Notes: generated by a model from the letters alone, not told the origin. DNA of 64,000 nt from Pegoplata infirma (GCA_963921195.1 OY992537.1:92400736-92464735); one strand, 5' to 3'. Shown: positions 34,620-46,050, numbered from the stretch's first letter. Numbers and translations are program-made.

Positions 34620-35350
34620 TATTTTTAATTCGAAACAAAAATTTTAAATTTTTTATGGTCCTTCGAACCGGAAATTTAAATAAAATTAAAGGATGACATG
34701 TCACATTTTTGGACTTTTAAATACAACAGAAAATTTTTCGAAATTATTTTTACAAATGTACTTTGATTTTTTTGTGTAAAAAAAAATAAAAAAAAAATGT
34801 TAGTTTAAAAAATAAAAAAATAATTTTTTTTTTGGTCTTGCAAACCCAAAATAAATATAAATAATTAACTAGGACTTTTAAATTTTTCCTTAAAAAAATA
34901 GTTTTTGAAAAAATTGAGCTTATGCTTTTTCTAGTATTCTTTTCAAAAAATATACAAAAATCGTTTATGATCTTTTTGTTGTTTTTTTTTTTTTTTTAAT
35001 TCGAACCAAAAATTCTAATTTTTTATGGTCCTTCGAACCGGAAATTGAAATAAAATTAAAGAATGACATGTCACTTCTTTGGACTTTAAAATACAACAGA
35101 AAATTTTACGAAATTAATTGTTTAAATGTAAGTACTTTGATTTTCTTTATATAAAAAAGCTAAAAAAATGTAGTTTAAAAATTGTTAAAATTTTTTTTTT
35201 GGTTTTGCGTACACAAAATAAAAACAATTTTTTCCTTAAAAAAAATATTTTTCGAAAAAAATATAGCAACAAAATAATTGAGCACATGCAATTTCTAGTA
35301 TTATTCTTAAAAAATATCCAAAATTCCTTAATGAATATTTTTTTAAAATA
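34620..35350 (-). repeat. Direct tandem repeat, unit about 370 bases, two copies
   Basis: Units share TTAATTCGAA, TTTTTTATGGTCCTTCGAACCGGAAATT, GATGACATGTCAC / AATGACATGTCAC, TACAACAGAAAATTTT and a GTACTTTGATTTT block; the motif TGGTCCTTCGAACCG lies at 34656 and 35026 (period 370). This is the minus-strand form of the CGGTTCGAAGGACCA motif. ATGACATGTCA is itself palindromic. No coding frame. Confidence 0.85.
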
Positions 35351-36600
35351 AAAATATTGCCACCTTGTTGTCCTGTAGTGTTCATCCAATGAAAAACTTC
35401 CCCATATTTCCACTATTTCACAGTTTTTTTTTTTAGCATACAAATCCAAAATCTTTATTTCCTTTAAAATTTATAAAAAAAAAATAATTAAAAAATCATT
35501 AACCATTTGTTTTTTGTTATTTCTTTTCAAACATAAATCATAAATTTAAATCCTTTTTCTCTCTCTCCCACTCTACTCACACCACTAAAAAAGGGTTAAC
35601 ATTCACATTCAAACTATTTTCCATCCAATGATATTTCTGTTTTATGTTTGTAAGTAAGTAGTAACTACTAAAAAATTACCACGAAAACTATCTGTATTAT
35701 TACTATACTGCCGTATCTCAAACATCTATAATACAAACTCTAACATTTTGAAATATTTTCACAGTTGTACGTTTTAAAATTCATACATACATTACAATTA
35801 CAAAAAATACAAAAACAACATCGACGACGATGATGATGATGTTGTCGACAACGAGGACGACGACGACCCACATTAAAATGTCCTTCATCTAAAGCAAAAA
35901 ACCCAACCTAAACAACAAAACTTTTATTCATGAAATTTATTCAACCATATGCCTCTTCCACATACATATACTCTTAAACTTTGAGAAAAACGTCATAGAG
36001 AAATATAGAAAGAAAACCTCTTTTCATACAAACTATTATTTTTGCTAGAAAACCACAACTAAAACTTCACTTTATTTTAACTACAAATAACCATTCACAT
36101 GTTTTGAAATCTACAAGAGTTATTGTACAACAAACATTCATTATAAATTGTATGCTCTTACCAACCAAAAAAAAACATCTTCCTTTTCATCACAGTTCTT
36201 CTGATTCTCCCACTTCTTAACTGAGACGTCTTAGTCTTTTGCTTCATTCAACCATTACTTCTTCTTTGGCTACCAATATTTCTACTACTTCGTCCTTTTT
36301 ATTTTGCTTTTGTCCTAAAATTGTAAAGTTAACCCTATAATGGTCATATTTTTGTCTATGCACTGACGCTTAAGACACCTTATTAACAATGTTCTTTTAT
36401 AAAAACTTGAAGTTATCGTTAGAAACCTTAGAGTTTTATTAAATAAACTTTTAACCCCATTTTTAAAAATTACCCTTCGAAATATTTTGTTTTATCGTCC
36501 CAAAACTAAAGATTTCCAAAGCCATTTTGAGTACTAGATCTGCCTATGTTGAAAGTATAAAAGTTATCCTTAAGTACTTCAAGTTGATTTCAACATTCTT
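35351..36600. other. Unique-looking stretch
   Basis: AT-rich fly DNA with a (GAT/GAC)n-like patch at 35820-35870, pyrimidine runs near 35550 and 36180-36310, and no repeat relation to the rest of the window. The patch could be mistaken for an exon but carries no frame of any length. Nothing called. Confidence 0.4.
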
Positions 36601-36729
36601 TCCTATTGGGAAAGATCTCGTGTAACTTAACGCAAGATGTCCAATGTCATGTTAGGAATCAAAAAAATGTTTTGCAAGCCTATTGTACTGGTGACCATTT
36701 ATATTTCATTTCTGCCCCTCTCTTGCAGT

Positions 36730-36900
36730 TGTGTAGGTCCAAGAAAATCTTGTTAAACACATCGTTAAAAATGGCGCCCAGCATGGGGCTCATATTGTTT
36801 TTCCTATCCTTGGATAATTGTGTTGGTCCAAGCGAATCTTGTTAAGCACAACGTTAAAAATGGTGCCTAGAGTGGGGCTCTTACTGATTCTCCTTTCCTT
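36730..36900 (+). repeat. Tandem pair with tRNA-Lys primer-binding-like sequence
   Basis: Two copies, about 89 bases apart, of GGTCCAAG ... TCTTGTTAA ... CGTTAAAAATGGCGCCCAGCATGGGGCTC (the second diverged, GGTGCCTAGAGTGGGGC). The TGGCGCCCAG..TGGGGC part is nearly complementary to the 3' end of fly tRNA-Lys as I remember it, the usual primer-binding site of many LTR retrotransposons. Confidence 0.55.
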
Positions 36901-37035
36901 TCATTAATATTTAATTATCCAAAATAGCTATTACTTAAAACTGAAAATTGTTTCTCATGGCATAATAATTCCAATCAAAGCTGGTTCCTCTAGCCTTTCC
37001 TGTTTGGAAATATCACATCAAACTTCCTGCCAAAA

Positions 37036-37770
37036 GGTTAGGTAAGGTTAGGATGGCGGTTTCCGGTTTACACCTCGCATAGACCTCTTGGTCCATAGCG
37101 ATACACAAACTTTTTTCGCTAGCGGCACAAATTAAACACGTTCAAAGTCATTGCGAATCTTTTTAATATTCTAAGATCCATTCGCGTTATATCCTCCGAA
37201 GTACTAAAGCTTATCTGGCCAGTAATCGATCAGCACAACTCCTTGCGACCGCTGAACAGTGACAAAGTATGTGCTCTATCGCTTCATCCACTCCTGGTGC
37301 GGCGCATCTTTTACAGCTGGCTTCTCAGATGAGTCAAATGTTTTTAGCATGAATGTCGATGAGACAGTGACCAGTTGTTATTCCCGTTAGAGCTCGACAT
37401 TCCCTTCTCGTTAGTCATAATAGGTATTAAATTTTCCCTTGGTCATAAGGTGGCCATAAAGTTCTGCGGATTTTGCATGTTGTTAGTTCTCTCCACGCTT
37501 TTGCAACATTAATGGAATTTCGTCGTCGTTAATAGTATTGGAGCGGTGGTACCAACACAATCAGCTCCAAGTTTCGCGAGCTCGTCTGTCCTTTCATTTC
37601 CTTGTATCCCTTTGTGTCCTGGTACCCATAATAAATTAACCTTGTTGTGATGACACAACGTCTGCAAGTTCTCCTGCCAAAAACTTGCCCGAAAAAAATC
37701 CAAAAGCCTATTAAACAGTTGACAACATTGTACTTCTCGTGGCAATCCCCAATTTTGTAACAAACACCTT
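37036..37770 (-). pseudogene. LINE ORF2 C-terminal fragment (RNase H plus zinc knuckle), broken
   Basis: Read on the minus strand, an 84-residue frame (37763-37509) contains NLLWVPGHKGIQGNERTDEL followed by AKLGAD. This is the C-terminal part of the RNase H domain of I/jockey-like non-LTR retrotransposons, which degrades RNA of the RNA:DNA hybrid; here the motif WVPGHxGIxGNExxDxLAK is complete. A second frame continues with VAKAWRELTTCKIRRTLWP, RECRALTGITTGHC, a CKRC and EHILCHC zinc-knuckle-like motif (about 37325-37250) and is interrupted by several stops. So at least one frameshift and several nonsense changes separate the parts. Reverse transcriptase and endonuclease are absent: a 5'-truncated, inactive relic. 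Codon use and lower AT content differ from the surroundings, as expected for a once-coding insertion. Exact clade is not decidable by eye. Confidence 0.8.
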
Positions 37771-37789
37771 GGATGTGCAAGGGAAAATG

Positions 37790-37830
37790 TTCAATACTGC
37801 GTTAAAAGTGGCGCCCAGTGTGGGACCGAC
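37790..37830 (+). repeat. Third primer-binding-like copy
   Basis: TGCGTTAAAAGTGGCGCCCAGTGTGGGACC, directly next to the 5' side of the LINE fragment. Same phrase as at 36765 and 39715. It may mark the LTR/internal boundary of a decayed LTR element into or beside which the LINE fragment inserted. Confidence 0.5.
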
Positions 37831-39650
37831 TGCATTTCCTAAACCAGCCTCTCTTTTAAGTTCTTCTAATAAAGTTGTAATAGTTTCACTTTCCCAGTGT
37901 GCTTCACCAGATCTCAGACTCCATGTTTAATTTACGCAAGACTCAATGTTGTATATTGACCCCCAGGAATTGGAAAGAAGCTTTCAAGTGTCTCGGTTTC
38001 TTAAACCGGTGTACAAAGTACTTTACCTCATCTGATTTCCTTACTTTTTACACCGACCATCCTACCAAAGATGAAATACAACTCCCATATATAGGCAGGT
38101 GCTTCAAAGTATATTTTGGAGCTCTTGGACCTTATGCAATGGAGGGCGCTGATGCTTCCCAGTCACTAAGGAAATTTCCACAGTGATTCCTTGAGGAAAT
38201 GTCTTCAGGTTCTGGCAAATCATAGGTAATCTTTGATGACATGTCCCAACATTGTCAGCACTGTGTGTTTGCTTTAAGAGTGTGGACAATTCCTCTAAGA
38301 CGTCTAAAAGGAAATGTGTTCAGAATAACAGTATATTAAATTAGAATTTTAAATCTGGGCAACTCTTCAATTTCCAAGAAAAAGATGGCAATATTATCAA
38401 TTTATTTTAAATAAAATCAAAATCTAACAAGTAGAATAAAAGTAATAAATAGACAAACAATTTTCAAAATAAAGTTTGGAACAAGTAATAAACTGGAGGT
38501 TCCAGGTTCAAATCCAGTTGGGACTAAAAAAGGCGAAAAGTTTTTTCTAAATATGAGAAAGATAATTTATAAAGGAAAATGGATAAAAGTAAAAACTAAA
38601 GGAAATACGAAAATTTTTTGTATTTTCGCATGACCTACGTCAGACATTTCCCCAAAGAAGTCTTAGGTGACATGTCCCCAGAAGGTCAGCCCTGACCACT
38701 GCTGACTTTGAGTGAGGACATTTTGAAAATTTGTATGAAACTGTCCTCAACCCAGTACACAGAGATGCCTTGTGGATGTCAGCAGAGACTCTGACATGTC
38801 ACCTCTCCGTCACTGAGGATGGCTCGAGGACGTTGAAAACTGGGTTATCAATGACAAGATGGTATCCAACTCCATTGACTTATGGGATCATCAACGGAAT
38901 GTGGTTTGTGTGACTCTGTTCTTACGATATTACCATGGAAAGTGTTCTTCTGAGTTAAGCGAAATTATCCCTGGAGACTGAGTTTTAGTTTGTAACACTC
39001 GGTGTCTAGTGAATGGCATCCGTCCTTTGTCGATTGTCCAGTTGATCGCACAGCGCATTGCAGAGAAGGTATAATTTCTTCGCAAAGGTCCTCCCAGCTT
39101 CTTTCAATGTAGAGAAATTCAAGTTAAATATCCAAAAACACTACTTTCTCTCTCCTCCTCTTTATAGCCTATTTTCCTGATATCATCACAATGCACTGAA
39201 TCTCCTGAATGTTGGTTCAATGTAAAAAAATTGGAAACAAATTTCTTTAAACATCATGCCTTTTTATCCATATCAAGGTTAACTTTATAAACATAAGCCC
39301 GTAAGCTATGTAAATATTTTATATTTGAAGTTTATTCAATCGTCTAATGGAAATGAAACCTTGTCTTTATTGTGGCGCCTATTGTAGTGCATACGCGTCC
39401 AAAAGAGCAGTCAATTAAGTCTGAAGAGTAATTGCCATTTTGACACTAGCATGCGAGCATTTACTGTCATAGTCTAAAAACAAAACGGGCTCAAAGAAAG
39501 TTAAGGTACAATATCCATCTGTTTAGAAACTATTAAAGTACTACTTGAATAATTCAACCTTCGTCCTTAAAAAGTTTCGAAATCCTTTTAAACATTTGAC
39601 AATGTCATGCATTGTACTCCACATGCTAAGCCCCAATTTTGCTTAACCAT
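37831..39650. other. Less AT-rich stretch, probably retroelement debris
   Basis: Base composition is more balanced than elsewhere, similar to the neighbouring LINE and primer-binding-like copies. Phrases repeat within it, for example GACATGTCCC near 38240 and 38670 with AGGAAATG / CTTAGG neighbours. Open frames up to 95 codons occur (37899-38186, minus 38104-38289) but no protein motif is recognisable. A T-loop-like GGTTCAAATCC at 38500-38510 resembles a tRNA B box, but no tRNA can be folded around it. Confidence 0.35.
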
Positions 39651-40120
39651 CGCAAGAATTCCTTTATAACCCTTAGACATGTGGGCCGTGAAAAAATTTC
39701 AACACAGGTGTTAAAAGTGGCGCCCAGTGTGGGGCCCATAACACCCGTAACTCTGGGCCGTGAAAAAAAAATTCAACACAGGTGTTAAAAGTGGCGCCCA
39801 GTGTGGGGCCCATAACACTCGTAACTCCTAAACTAGACGATCCTTGCCATAAGTCTAGATGAGTTTGAATAGTTTTTATTATTGTTATCAGTTAAGTCAT
39901 CCACTGCCCACCAGCCGTTATCAGAGTCCATGTCAACCCAAAGATTTCCCAATGCTGCCAGATAATCCAAACCACACGAGCAATCTTTTAATGAAATTCC
40001 TTTATTTAAAACAAAGTTTTGTTTCAGAACGAATCACATGCCTTTTTATCCACACTAGGGTTAACTTTATAATCGTTTGCTCGTAAACTACGCGAAAAAT
40101 GAAATGAAACCTTGCGTATG
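39230..40120 (+). repeat. Repeat pair around primer-binding-like copies, LTR-like
   Basis: CATGCCTTTTTATCCATATCAAGGTTAACTTTATAA (from about 39256) recurs as CATGCCTTTTTATCCACACTAGGGTTAACTTTATAA (from about 40038), and GAAATGAAACCTTG occurs after both (39351 and 40103). The pair is about 780 bases apart and could be remains of two LTRs or two related insertions. Between them lie two primer-binding-like phrases (39670-39830). Confidence 0.5.
39670..39835 (+). repeat. Tandem pair of primer-binding-like 66-base units
   Basis: Two nearly identical units: GGGCCGTGAAAAAA, TTCAACACAGGTGTTAAAAG, TGGCGCCCAGTGTGGGGC and CCATAACAC with CGTAACTC. AACACAGGTGTT is palindromic. The primer-binding-like 18-mer matches the tRNA-Lys 3' end complement in 16 of 18 positions from memory. 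Tandem duplication of a primer-binding site is unusual for a functional LTR element. Confidence 0.7.
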
Positions 40121-41985
40121 GCAATGTTAAAAAGATGGATTGTAGTTTTATGCTTATAAAGAAATAAATATATACGAAAATACTTATTCTATAATGGTAG
40201 CACAAATGTTTTGTCAGATCTCATATACAAACGAAACACTCATACTTATACCCAAAAACAACCTAAAAAAGGACCTTTAGAATTTACTTACCACACATTC
40301 ATCCTTACATACGTTACACTAACACATACCACCCCCACCCACCTTAATTTTATCTACTTTTAGCTTCATTTACAAACGTCCGTCAATTGTATTTTACATG
40401 CTTGGAATTATACTATAACTAACTACCATATACGTACGTACATGTGTTCATGTGTGTGTACACATACATACGCTTGAAAGGACAATTATACCCTTAGTTT
40501 ATAAACATCTTAGAAAAAGGATACACCAAAAATAAAAATAAACACAGCAACCCAAGAAGTATACTACACTACACATATGATGAAGAGAGTAATATAAAGC
40601 TTTGATTTTACTTACATCCTTTTAATGTAATTTTTTGTTGTTATTTTTTTTTTGTTTACACAATTCATACCCCTTTATCTTCGACAAAATTTGGAAAATT
40701 TTTGTGTTGGTATGTGTGTGTAGTATTTTAGTAATTTAACTACTTTGTCAAAAAATTTTACTTTAGCACGTTCAGATCTTATAAGTTTGTAGATGATTTT
40801 CTTGAACTTTACTGTTGGGTATACAGATATAAATATAAGGGATATAACTTTTGTTTTTAAACAGACAGAAAGGGATTTTTGGTATCTTATAGAATCCTCC
40901 ATTCCTAAAATTATTTTAATATATTCATTCCAAATTACTCATACGCAGTTAATTTTCTTGGAAGACAATCTCCACCAAGTTATACCCCTATTGTTTGTAT
41001 TTACATACATTTTTACATATACATATTATGTATAAGAAAATATAGTAATTTTCTTGTAACAGTTTTTTTTAATGGTAAAATATTAAGGATAAGGATTTAA
41101 GGATGCTAATTGTTAAGATTAATTAGAAGATTTAGAAAAACTTCCCTTATATCCTTGTGATACATGTATATCTTTATAAATGAATAACATGTGTCAAATA
41201 TTAATAGATAAATCATTTGTTAATACAACATTAACAAAAAGTTTTTTGGACATTCTAATGTTTTTAACTCTTTTAGCTCAATAGATTTTAGATAAAGAAA
41301 TGTTTTTCTTTTCTTAAGAGCTTTATATGTTGTTGGTTTGAGAAAAATTTAAGGAAAATTTGATTATTCAGCTGTATGAATAAGGAAATTTAATAAATTT
41401 TGTAAAAATTTTTAATATTTTATATTAATAATTAATTGTTTACATTGTGTAAATAAACTTTATTCTAATAAGTTATTAAGTTACAAAATGTAGAAGAAAA
41501 TTAAATTTTTAAAAATTATATACATTTCTGGTATTTCCATGCCGTTTTCAAACACTCCACTCATGACAACAAAATATACAGAATTACCCGCTTAAATGCG
41601 TAGAGAAGTTTCATACAAAGAGAAGTTTCTTTCATACAAAGTTTACTGAAATATCAACACTAAAAAGAACTTCCCGTTTTAATGATTCACTTGCGAATGC
41701 ATAAATAAGATTAAGCAAATTCAAAAGATTAAGATCACTTGATGTGCTTTTATCAGGGTTTTTTTTTTGTAAATGCATCAATGACCTTTTGCATTTATCT
41801 GATATTTTGGATAAGTGCATTTAAGTGGGTGCTAGCAATCAAGCAATACATTGTGGGTACGTATGTATACTTCAAGGTTCAACATTTAAAAAAAATTGAC
41901 TCAAAAGTCACGTGCTAAACTATTTTTAATCAAAACCTCACTTAGTTTTTACGTTACAAACCTGAGTTATGCATAAGTGTAATTC
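40121..41985. other. Unique-looking AT-rich stretch
   Basis: No repeat or element end recognised. The open frames (for example 40793-41035 plus and 40675-40902 minus, overlapping on opposite strands) show no family signature. AATTTCTGGTATTTCCATG near 41524 echoes ATTTCTGGTATAAAATGG near 60790, a small dispersed repeat. Confidence 0.35.
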
Positions 41986-41999
41986 TTGCCTGAATCACG

Positions 42000-42205
42000 G
42001 AAAAATGTTACAAGAGCCCATCTCTATTATACTTTATTAGAGATGTTGACTCACGTGCGAATCACGCGTGAGTGAAAAATAAATCACTAACGAGATTTAA
42101 GAGGTAAAATGACTTAACGAGTTAACTAAAAATTTTAGTAAGTCATTAGTGACTATTATATTTGTAGCGTGGGTCAAATCGATTACACGCCCAGCTCTAT
42201 ATTGT
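42000..42205. mobile_element. Possible small element with AGAGATG / CAGCTCT ends
   Basis: CCCATCTCTATTATAC and TTAGAGATGTTGACTCACG are inverted, and the stretch ends ATTACACGCCCAGCTCTATATTG. The interior has ACTCACG / CACGCGTGAGTG words and a palindromic GACTTAACGAGTTAACTAA zone. It resembles the TCACG cluster at 32270-32650. Boundaries uncertain. Confidence 0.35.
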
Positions 42206-42224
42206 ACCACACATGCTAAAATAA

Positions 42225-43349
42225 CACTGTGCTACAGTGAAAAAATACTTCTGATGTGACATACATAGTATAGGTTGTTGGTTTTGTCGAGTAGATCACA
42301 AAAATGCCCATTAAACTTGCCAGACACCCTCAAATTTTAGAGTTATTGTGAAAAAACGTTTTTTTTTCGGACTTTTCTCACTAAACCTTTTGGAATTCAG
42401 AAAATTTTCAACCGATTTTAAATTTTTTAACTGTTTTTGATAGAAGAAGGATGGGGCTTTCCATGTGTGTGAATTGGTCTATACATATAAGAAAGATATT
42501 TATTGATTTTTTCTAAAAAATCTAATTTTTTTGTTATTTTTTGAAAAATTTTCGAGTTTATCGATTTTTTTCTGCTATAGTTCGTTTAACAACCTTTATA
42601 TTTATAAACTTATTTTTAATGAAAATTTGATTCTGAATACGATAAGATTTATCCTGAAGAAATCAGATAACAAATCTGGTCTTTAAATTGCTCTAATTAA
42701 CATAAACTGATATATCAAAAACTTAATAAGATAGCGCAATTTCAAGGTCAAATTCGAATCCAGGAGGCCAAAAACCTTTAAAATAATGATACGCGACCTC
42801 TTAGTATGTACGTTTATTTTTTTATTTTTTTTTTTGCCTGTGTTATCCGAACGGCAATTTCAAGCAAAATCTTAAAAATTATCACAACTCTGTCAATTGT
42901 TATCCGGTTTTTTATGACATAAAGCTCATCGTATTCACAATTAAATTTTCTTTAAGAATACGTTTATAAATATAAATGTTGTTGAACGAACTGTAACAGA
43001 AAAAAATCGATAAACTCAAAAAATTTTCAAAAAATAACAAAAAATTAGATATTGTTGAAAAAATCAATACATATCTTTTTAACTGTATAGACCAATTCAC
43101 ATACATGAAAAGCCCTATCCTTTTTCTATCCAAAACAGTTGAAAAATTGAAAGTCGGTTGAAAAATGTTTAAGTTACACGTGGTTTAGTAAGAAAAGTCC
43201 CAAAAAAATCGTTTTTTGACAATAACTTTACAATTTAACAATAACTGGCAAGTTTGGTGGGCATTTTTGTGATCTTTTCCACGAGACCTACAACCTTAAC
43301 TACCTCATTTTAAAAGTATATTTGATTTTGTGTTTTTTGTAGCACAGTG
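42225..43349. mobile_element. Long-TIR non-autonomous element, CACTGTGCTAC ends
   Basis: Ends CACTGTGCTAC and GTAGCACAGTG. Arms of roughly 400 bases are complementary with many changes: GGTTGTTGG / CCTACAACC, GATCACAAAAATGCCCA / GGGCATTTTTGTGATC, GTGTGAATTGGTCTATAC / GTATAGACCAATTCACA, GAGTTTATCGATTTTTTTCTG / CAGAAAAAAATCGATAAACTC. The loop is about 250 bases. Length 1125, no transposase. Flanks do not give an unequivocal duplication, so the superfamily is open. Confidence 0.8.
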
Positions 43350-43537
43350 TAATTAAATGTTTCAAAATTTGTTGGTTTCGCAAATATTTGTTACTCATAC
43401 GCTATGTTGAAACAAGAAAATTACAAAATTGTTATGAAATTCAGTATTAAATGCGATTTTCTCAAAAAAAAACGAAAACCGCAATTCTATTTTTTTTGTG
43501 AATAAACAAACCTCTAAACTTTTGAAAACAAGATTAA

Positions 43538-44391
43538 AAACAAGTATAAAAGTTAAATTCGACTTGGCCGAATCTATGAATACCCTCCACAATGGCCTAT
43601 TAAAAGGATATCAAATTTTTTAATGTAAAAAACAATAAACAATTTTGATTACAAATATTTTATTTTGAGTAAAAAACTTTTTTTGTCATTTTTGTAAAAA
43701 AAAAAAATAATTTACTAATTTTCTTCTTTTTTTTTTTTGAGTGTAAAATTTTTTCGAGTGTAAACTTTTTTTTTAGTGTAAAAATATTTCTGAGTGACAA
43801 AAATACTATGTAAAGTAATTTTGTGGCTTATCATTGTTTTTAAAGCTTGTTTTTTTTAAACTCGGGTTTTTCAACACATGAATTTTAGGTGAAACCAATC
43901 TGAAATTCAGGGGTTTGATATTAACTTTTGAACCACTAGACCGATTTGGCTGAGATTTAAAACAAACCGGGACAGAGGAACGGCAAATATTTACGCCACA
44001 CCTCAGCACTCTCAGAATTGTCGTTCGAAAGTTACCGTGTGTTTTATCTCGTAAATTCATGAAAAACCCTTGCCGAAATTCAGTCTTTTGCTCATATCTT
44101 TTGAACGACTGGACCGATTTCGCTGGATTGCAATACCAACCTGACCAGGTAAATGTCTAACATATATGCCAAGCTTCAGGAGCCTCCGTAAAGTCTTTCA
44201 AAATTTAGCGTGTTTTCAACAGACAGACAGGCAGACAGACAGACGGACGGACATCGCTAGATCGTCTTAAAATCGATCGAGGATCATTATTATATATTTA
44301 CTTTATGGGGTCTTAGACCAATATTTCGAGGTGTTACAAACGGAATGACAAACTTATATATAGCATCTATCACTAGAGTGGAGGGTATAAA
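43538..44391 (-). mobile_element. DINE-1/mini-me-like family 2 element, copy 2c
   Basis: Reverse complement of copy 2b: ACAAGTATAAAAGTTAAATTCG, ATTCGACTTGGCCGAAT, ATACCCTCCACAATGGCC at the left; AGACAGACAGACGGACGG tract near 44222-44250; ATCTATCACTAGAGTGGAGG and GTATA at the right. Near full length (about 850 bases). The open frame at 43806-44060 on the minus strand is family sequence, also partly open in other copies, but with no protein signature. Confidence 0.9.
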
Positions 44392-44780
44392 AATTACAGG
44401 TTTATTCTTGCTCGAGGTAATTTTTCTGTACTACGCTCAAAATAAAATCTTGTAAAATGACAATTTTTTTGCTGCCTCCTATTTGACAAGAATTCCTTGT
44501 AATTTTAAAAGCCTTTTACCAATAATTCTGTAATTTTACAAGCTTTTTAACAATAAACTTGTAAATTTACAATTTTTTGACGCGATAAAACTTTCAATTG
44601 GGTTTTTTGCTACCTTCTATTTTACTAGACGTTCTAGTAAAAATTACGAGCTTTTTGTAATTTTACAAGCTTTTTACTAATAAAATTGTAAATTTACAAC
44701 TTTTTTGGCGCAATAAAACTTACAAGGAATTCTTGTGAATTTACTAGATTTTTTTTGTAAAAAACCTTGGAAATTTGTAA
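44392..44780 (+). repeat. About 120-base tandem repeat with TGTAATTTTACAAGC
   Basis: Three diverged units carry TTGTAATTTTACAAGCTTTTTA, ATAAACTTGTAAATTTACAA and TTTTTGRCGCRATAAAACTT. The words TTGTAAATTTACAA and TTGTAATTTTACAA are palindromes. It lies between a DINE copy and a half copy of the MITE family of 27006. Confidence 0.65.
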
Positions 44781-44929
44781 AAATACAAAAAGAAATTGTA
44801 AAATTAAAAAAAAAATATAAATTTCGTTCGAAAATGTTTTGTTAAAAAACAAGGAATACTGTCAAATATTGGTAAAATGGGACTACGAGACCATAATATT
44901 CTCATAGCATAATGTTTAAATGCAATATG

Positions 44930-45165
44930 CTACTTGTAGAATAGGGTTTCCATATTTTGCCAAATAGTCTTGACAAGATCTGGACTAGATCGAAACACGT
45001 GTCGACTAATTCTTGCGAAAAATGACCAACATAAATAAATTAAAAACTGAAAAATAATTTTCTTGAAATTTATTATACTTATGAGAAAATCATGGTGTAA
45101 ATAGTAAAGAAAAATTACCTCGAGCTAGAAAAAAGGTAGTCAAAATATTTATTTTATTGTTTATA
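44930..45165 (-). mobile_element. Half copy of the 27006-27512 MITE family
   Basis: ATGCTACTTGTAGAATAGG, AATAGTCTTGACAAGATC, CACGTGTCGACTAATTCTTGC, GACCAACATAAATAAATT, AAATTACCTCGAGCTAGAA. Only the right-hand arm is present; a trace of the other end, TTTATTCTTGCTCGAGGTAAT, lies at 44401, before the tandem repeat. Confidence 0.7.
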
Positions 45166-45170
45166 TTATG

Positions 45171-46050
45171 TCCACTATATGTCAAAAATGTAGTGCTAGT
45201 AATATTTTCAACAATTTTAAAATTATTTACATTGTTTTAAAACTTTTTAAATTTTTTTAATTACAAACTGTTTTTAATTTCCTTGTACAAATTTTAAAAT
45301 TTTAATTAATTCCCGTTATTTAACATTTCATTTTCCTATTAAATTTTCTAAATTAATAAAAAAATATACAGGTTTCATTAACTTTATTTTTTTTTTTTTT
45401 GTAATCATTTCTAATCCTGTTTACATATTTTCTAAACAAAATGTAATTTATTTTCTTTTTTTCTACAAATACATACACACAAATTTATAAAATCTATTGA
45501 TAAATTTATAGTTTAATTTATACAAATTCTAAAACTTGCCCTACAACCTTCCACCCCCTCCTCAAATACATAACAGCAAAAAAAAAAATCCCCTAAGTCC
45601 CCAAACGTAAATTGTGCGTTTAGAATTGCACACTCATATACAAACCAAATCATACATTTATAAACTAAACCATCATGTGTTTAAATGATACACAGCAATA
45701 ACAAAAAAACGAAGCATCCCTTTTTTGTTTATAATAATAAAAATTTTCTACTTGTATAGTGTTAGGATAGTGGAAAATATAAAACTAACCACAGCACACA
45801 TCATTCATCATTCCCAGCTACCAAAAGCCCCGCTACCACATACCGCTGTACTAATGAATTACGCAATTCTAATATGTATATTGTACATGAAAAGACACAA
45901 ATACATTAACACACATATTTTATAGGAATGTCTAAATGTGTGTGTGTATCTTAGTTTATTCGATATGTCATATGTATAGTTTATACATATCAAAGTTTAA
46001 TTTACGCCAACTAAATATAATTTTTGGTTCAAAAAAGAAATAAATCATTA
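45171..46050. other. Unique-looking AT-rich stretch
   Basis: Fly-like AT-rich DNA with CA-rich words at 45470-45680. Open frame 45725-45925 has no recognisable protein features. Nothing else. Confidence 0.4.

Noticed and set aside
34660..35350. Regular spacer repeats as a CRISPR array
   Set aside because: Unit length near 370 bases, eukaryotic repeat context and no cas genes; this is an ordinary tandem duplication.
35820..35875. GATGATGATG / GACGACGACG patch as coding Asp-rich exon
   Set aside because: Too short, no splice sites or open frame extending beyond the simple repeat.
36606..36845. 79-codon frame in the primer-binding-like region
   Set aside because: It spans two tandem repeat units and shows no retroviral-type protein motif; treated as chance.
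38490..38525. tRNA-like GGTTCAAATCC
   Set aside because: Matches a B box by eye, but the T-stem does not pair well and no acceptor, D or anticodon arm can be drawn.
40675..41035. Overlapping 75-80-codon frames on opposite strands
   Set aside because: No recognisable domain, no codon-use signal that can be judged by eye, and no splice context.
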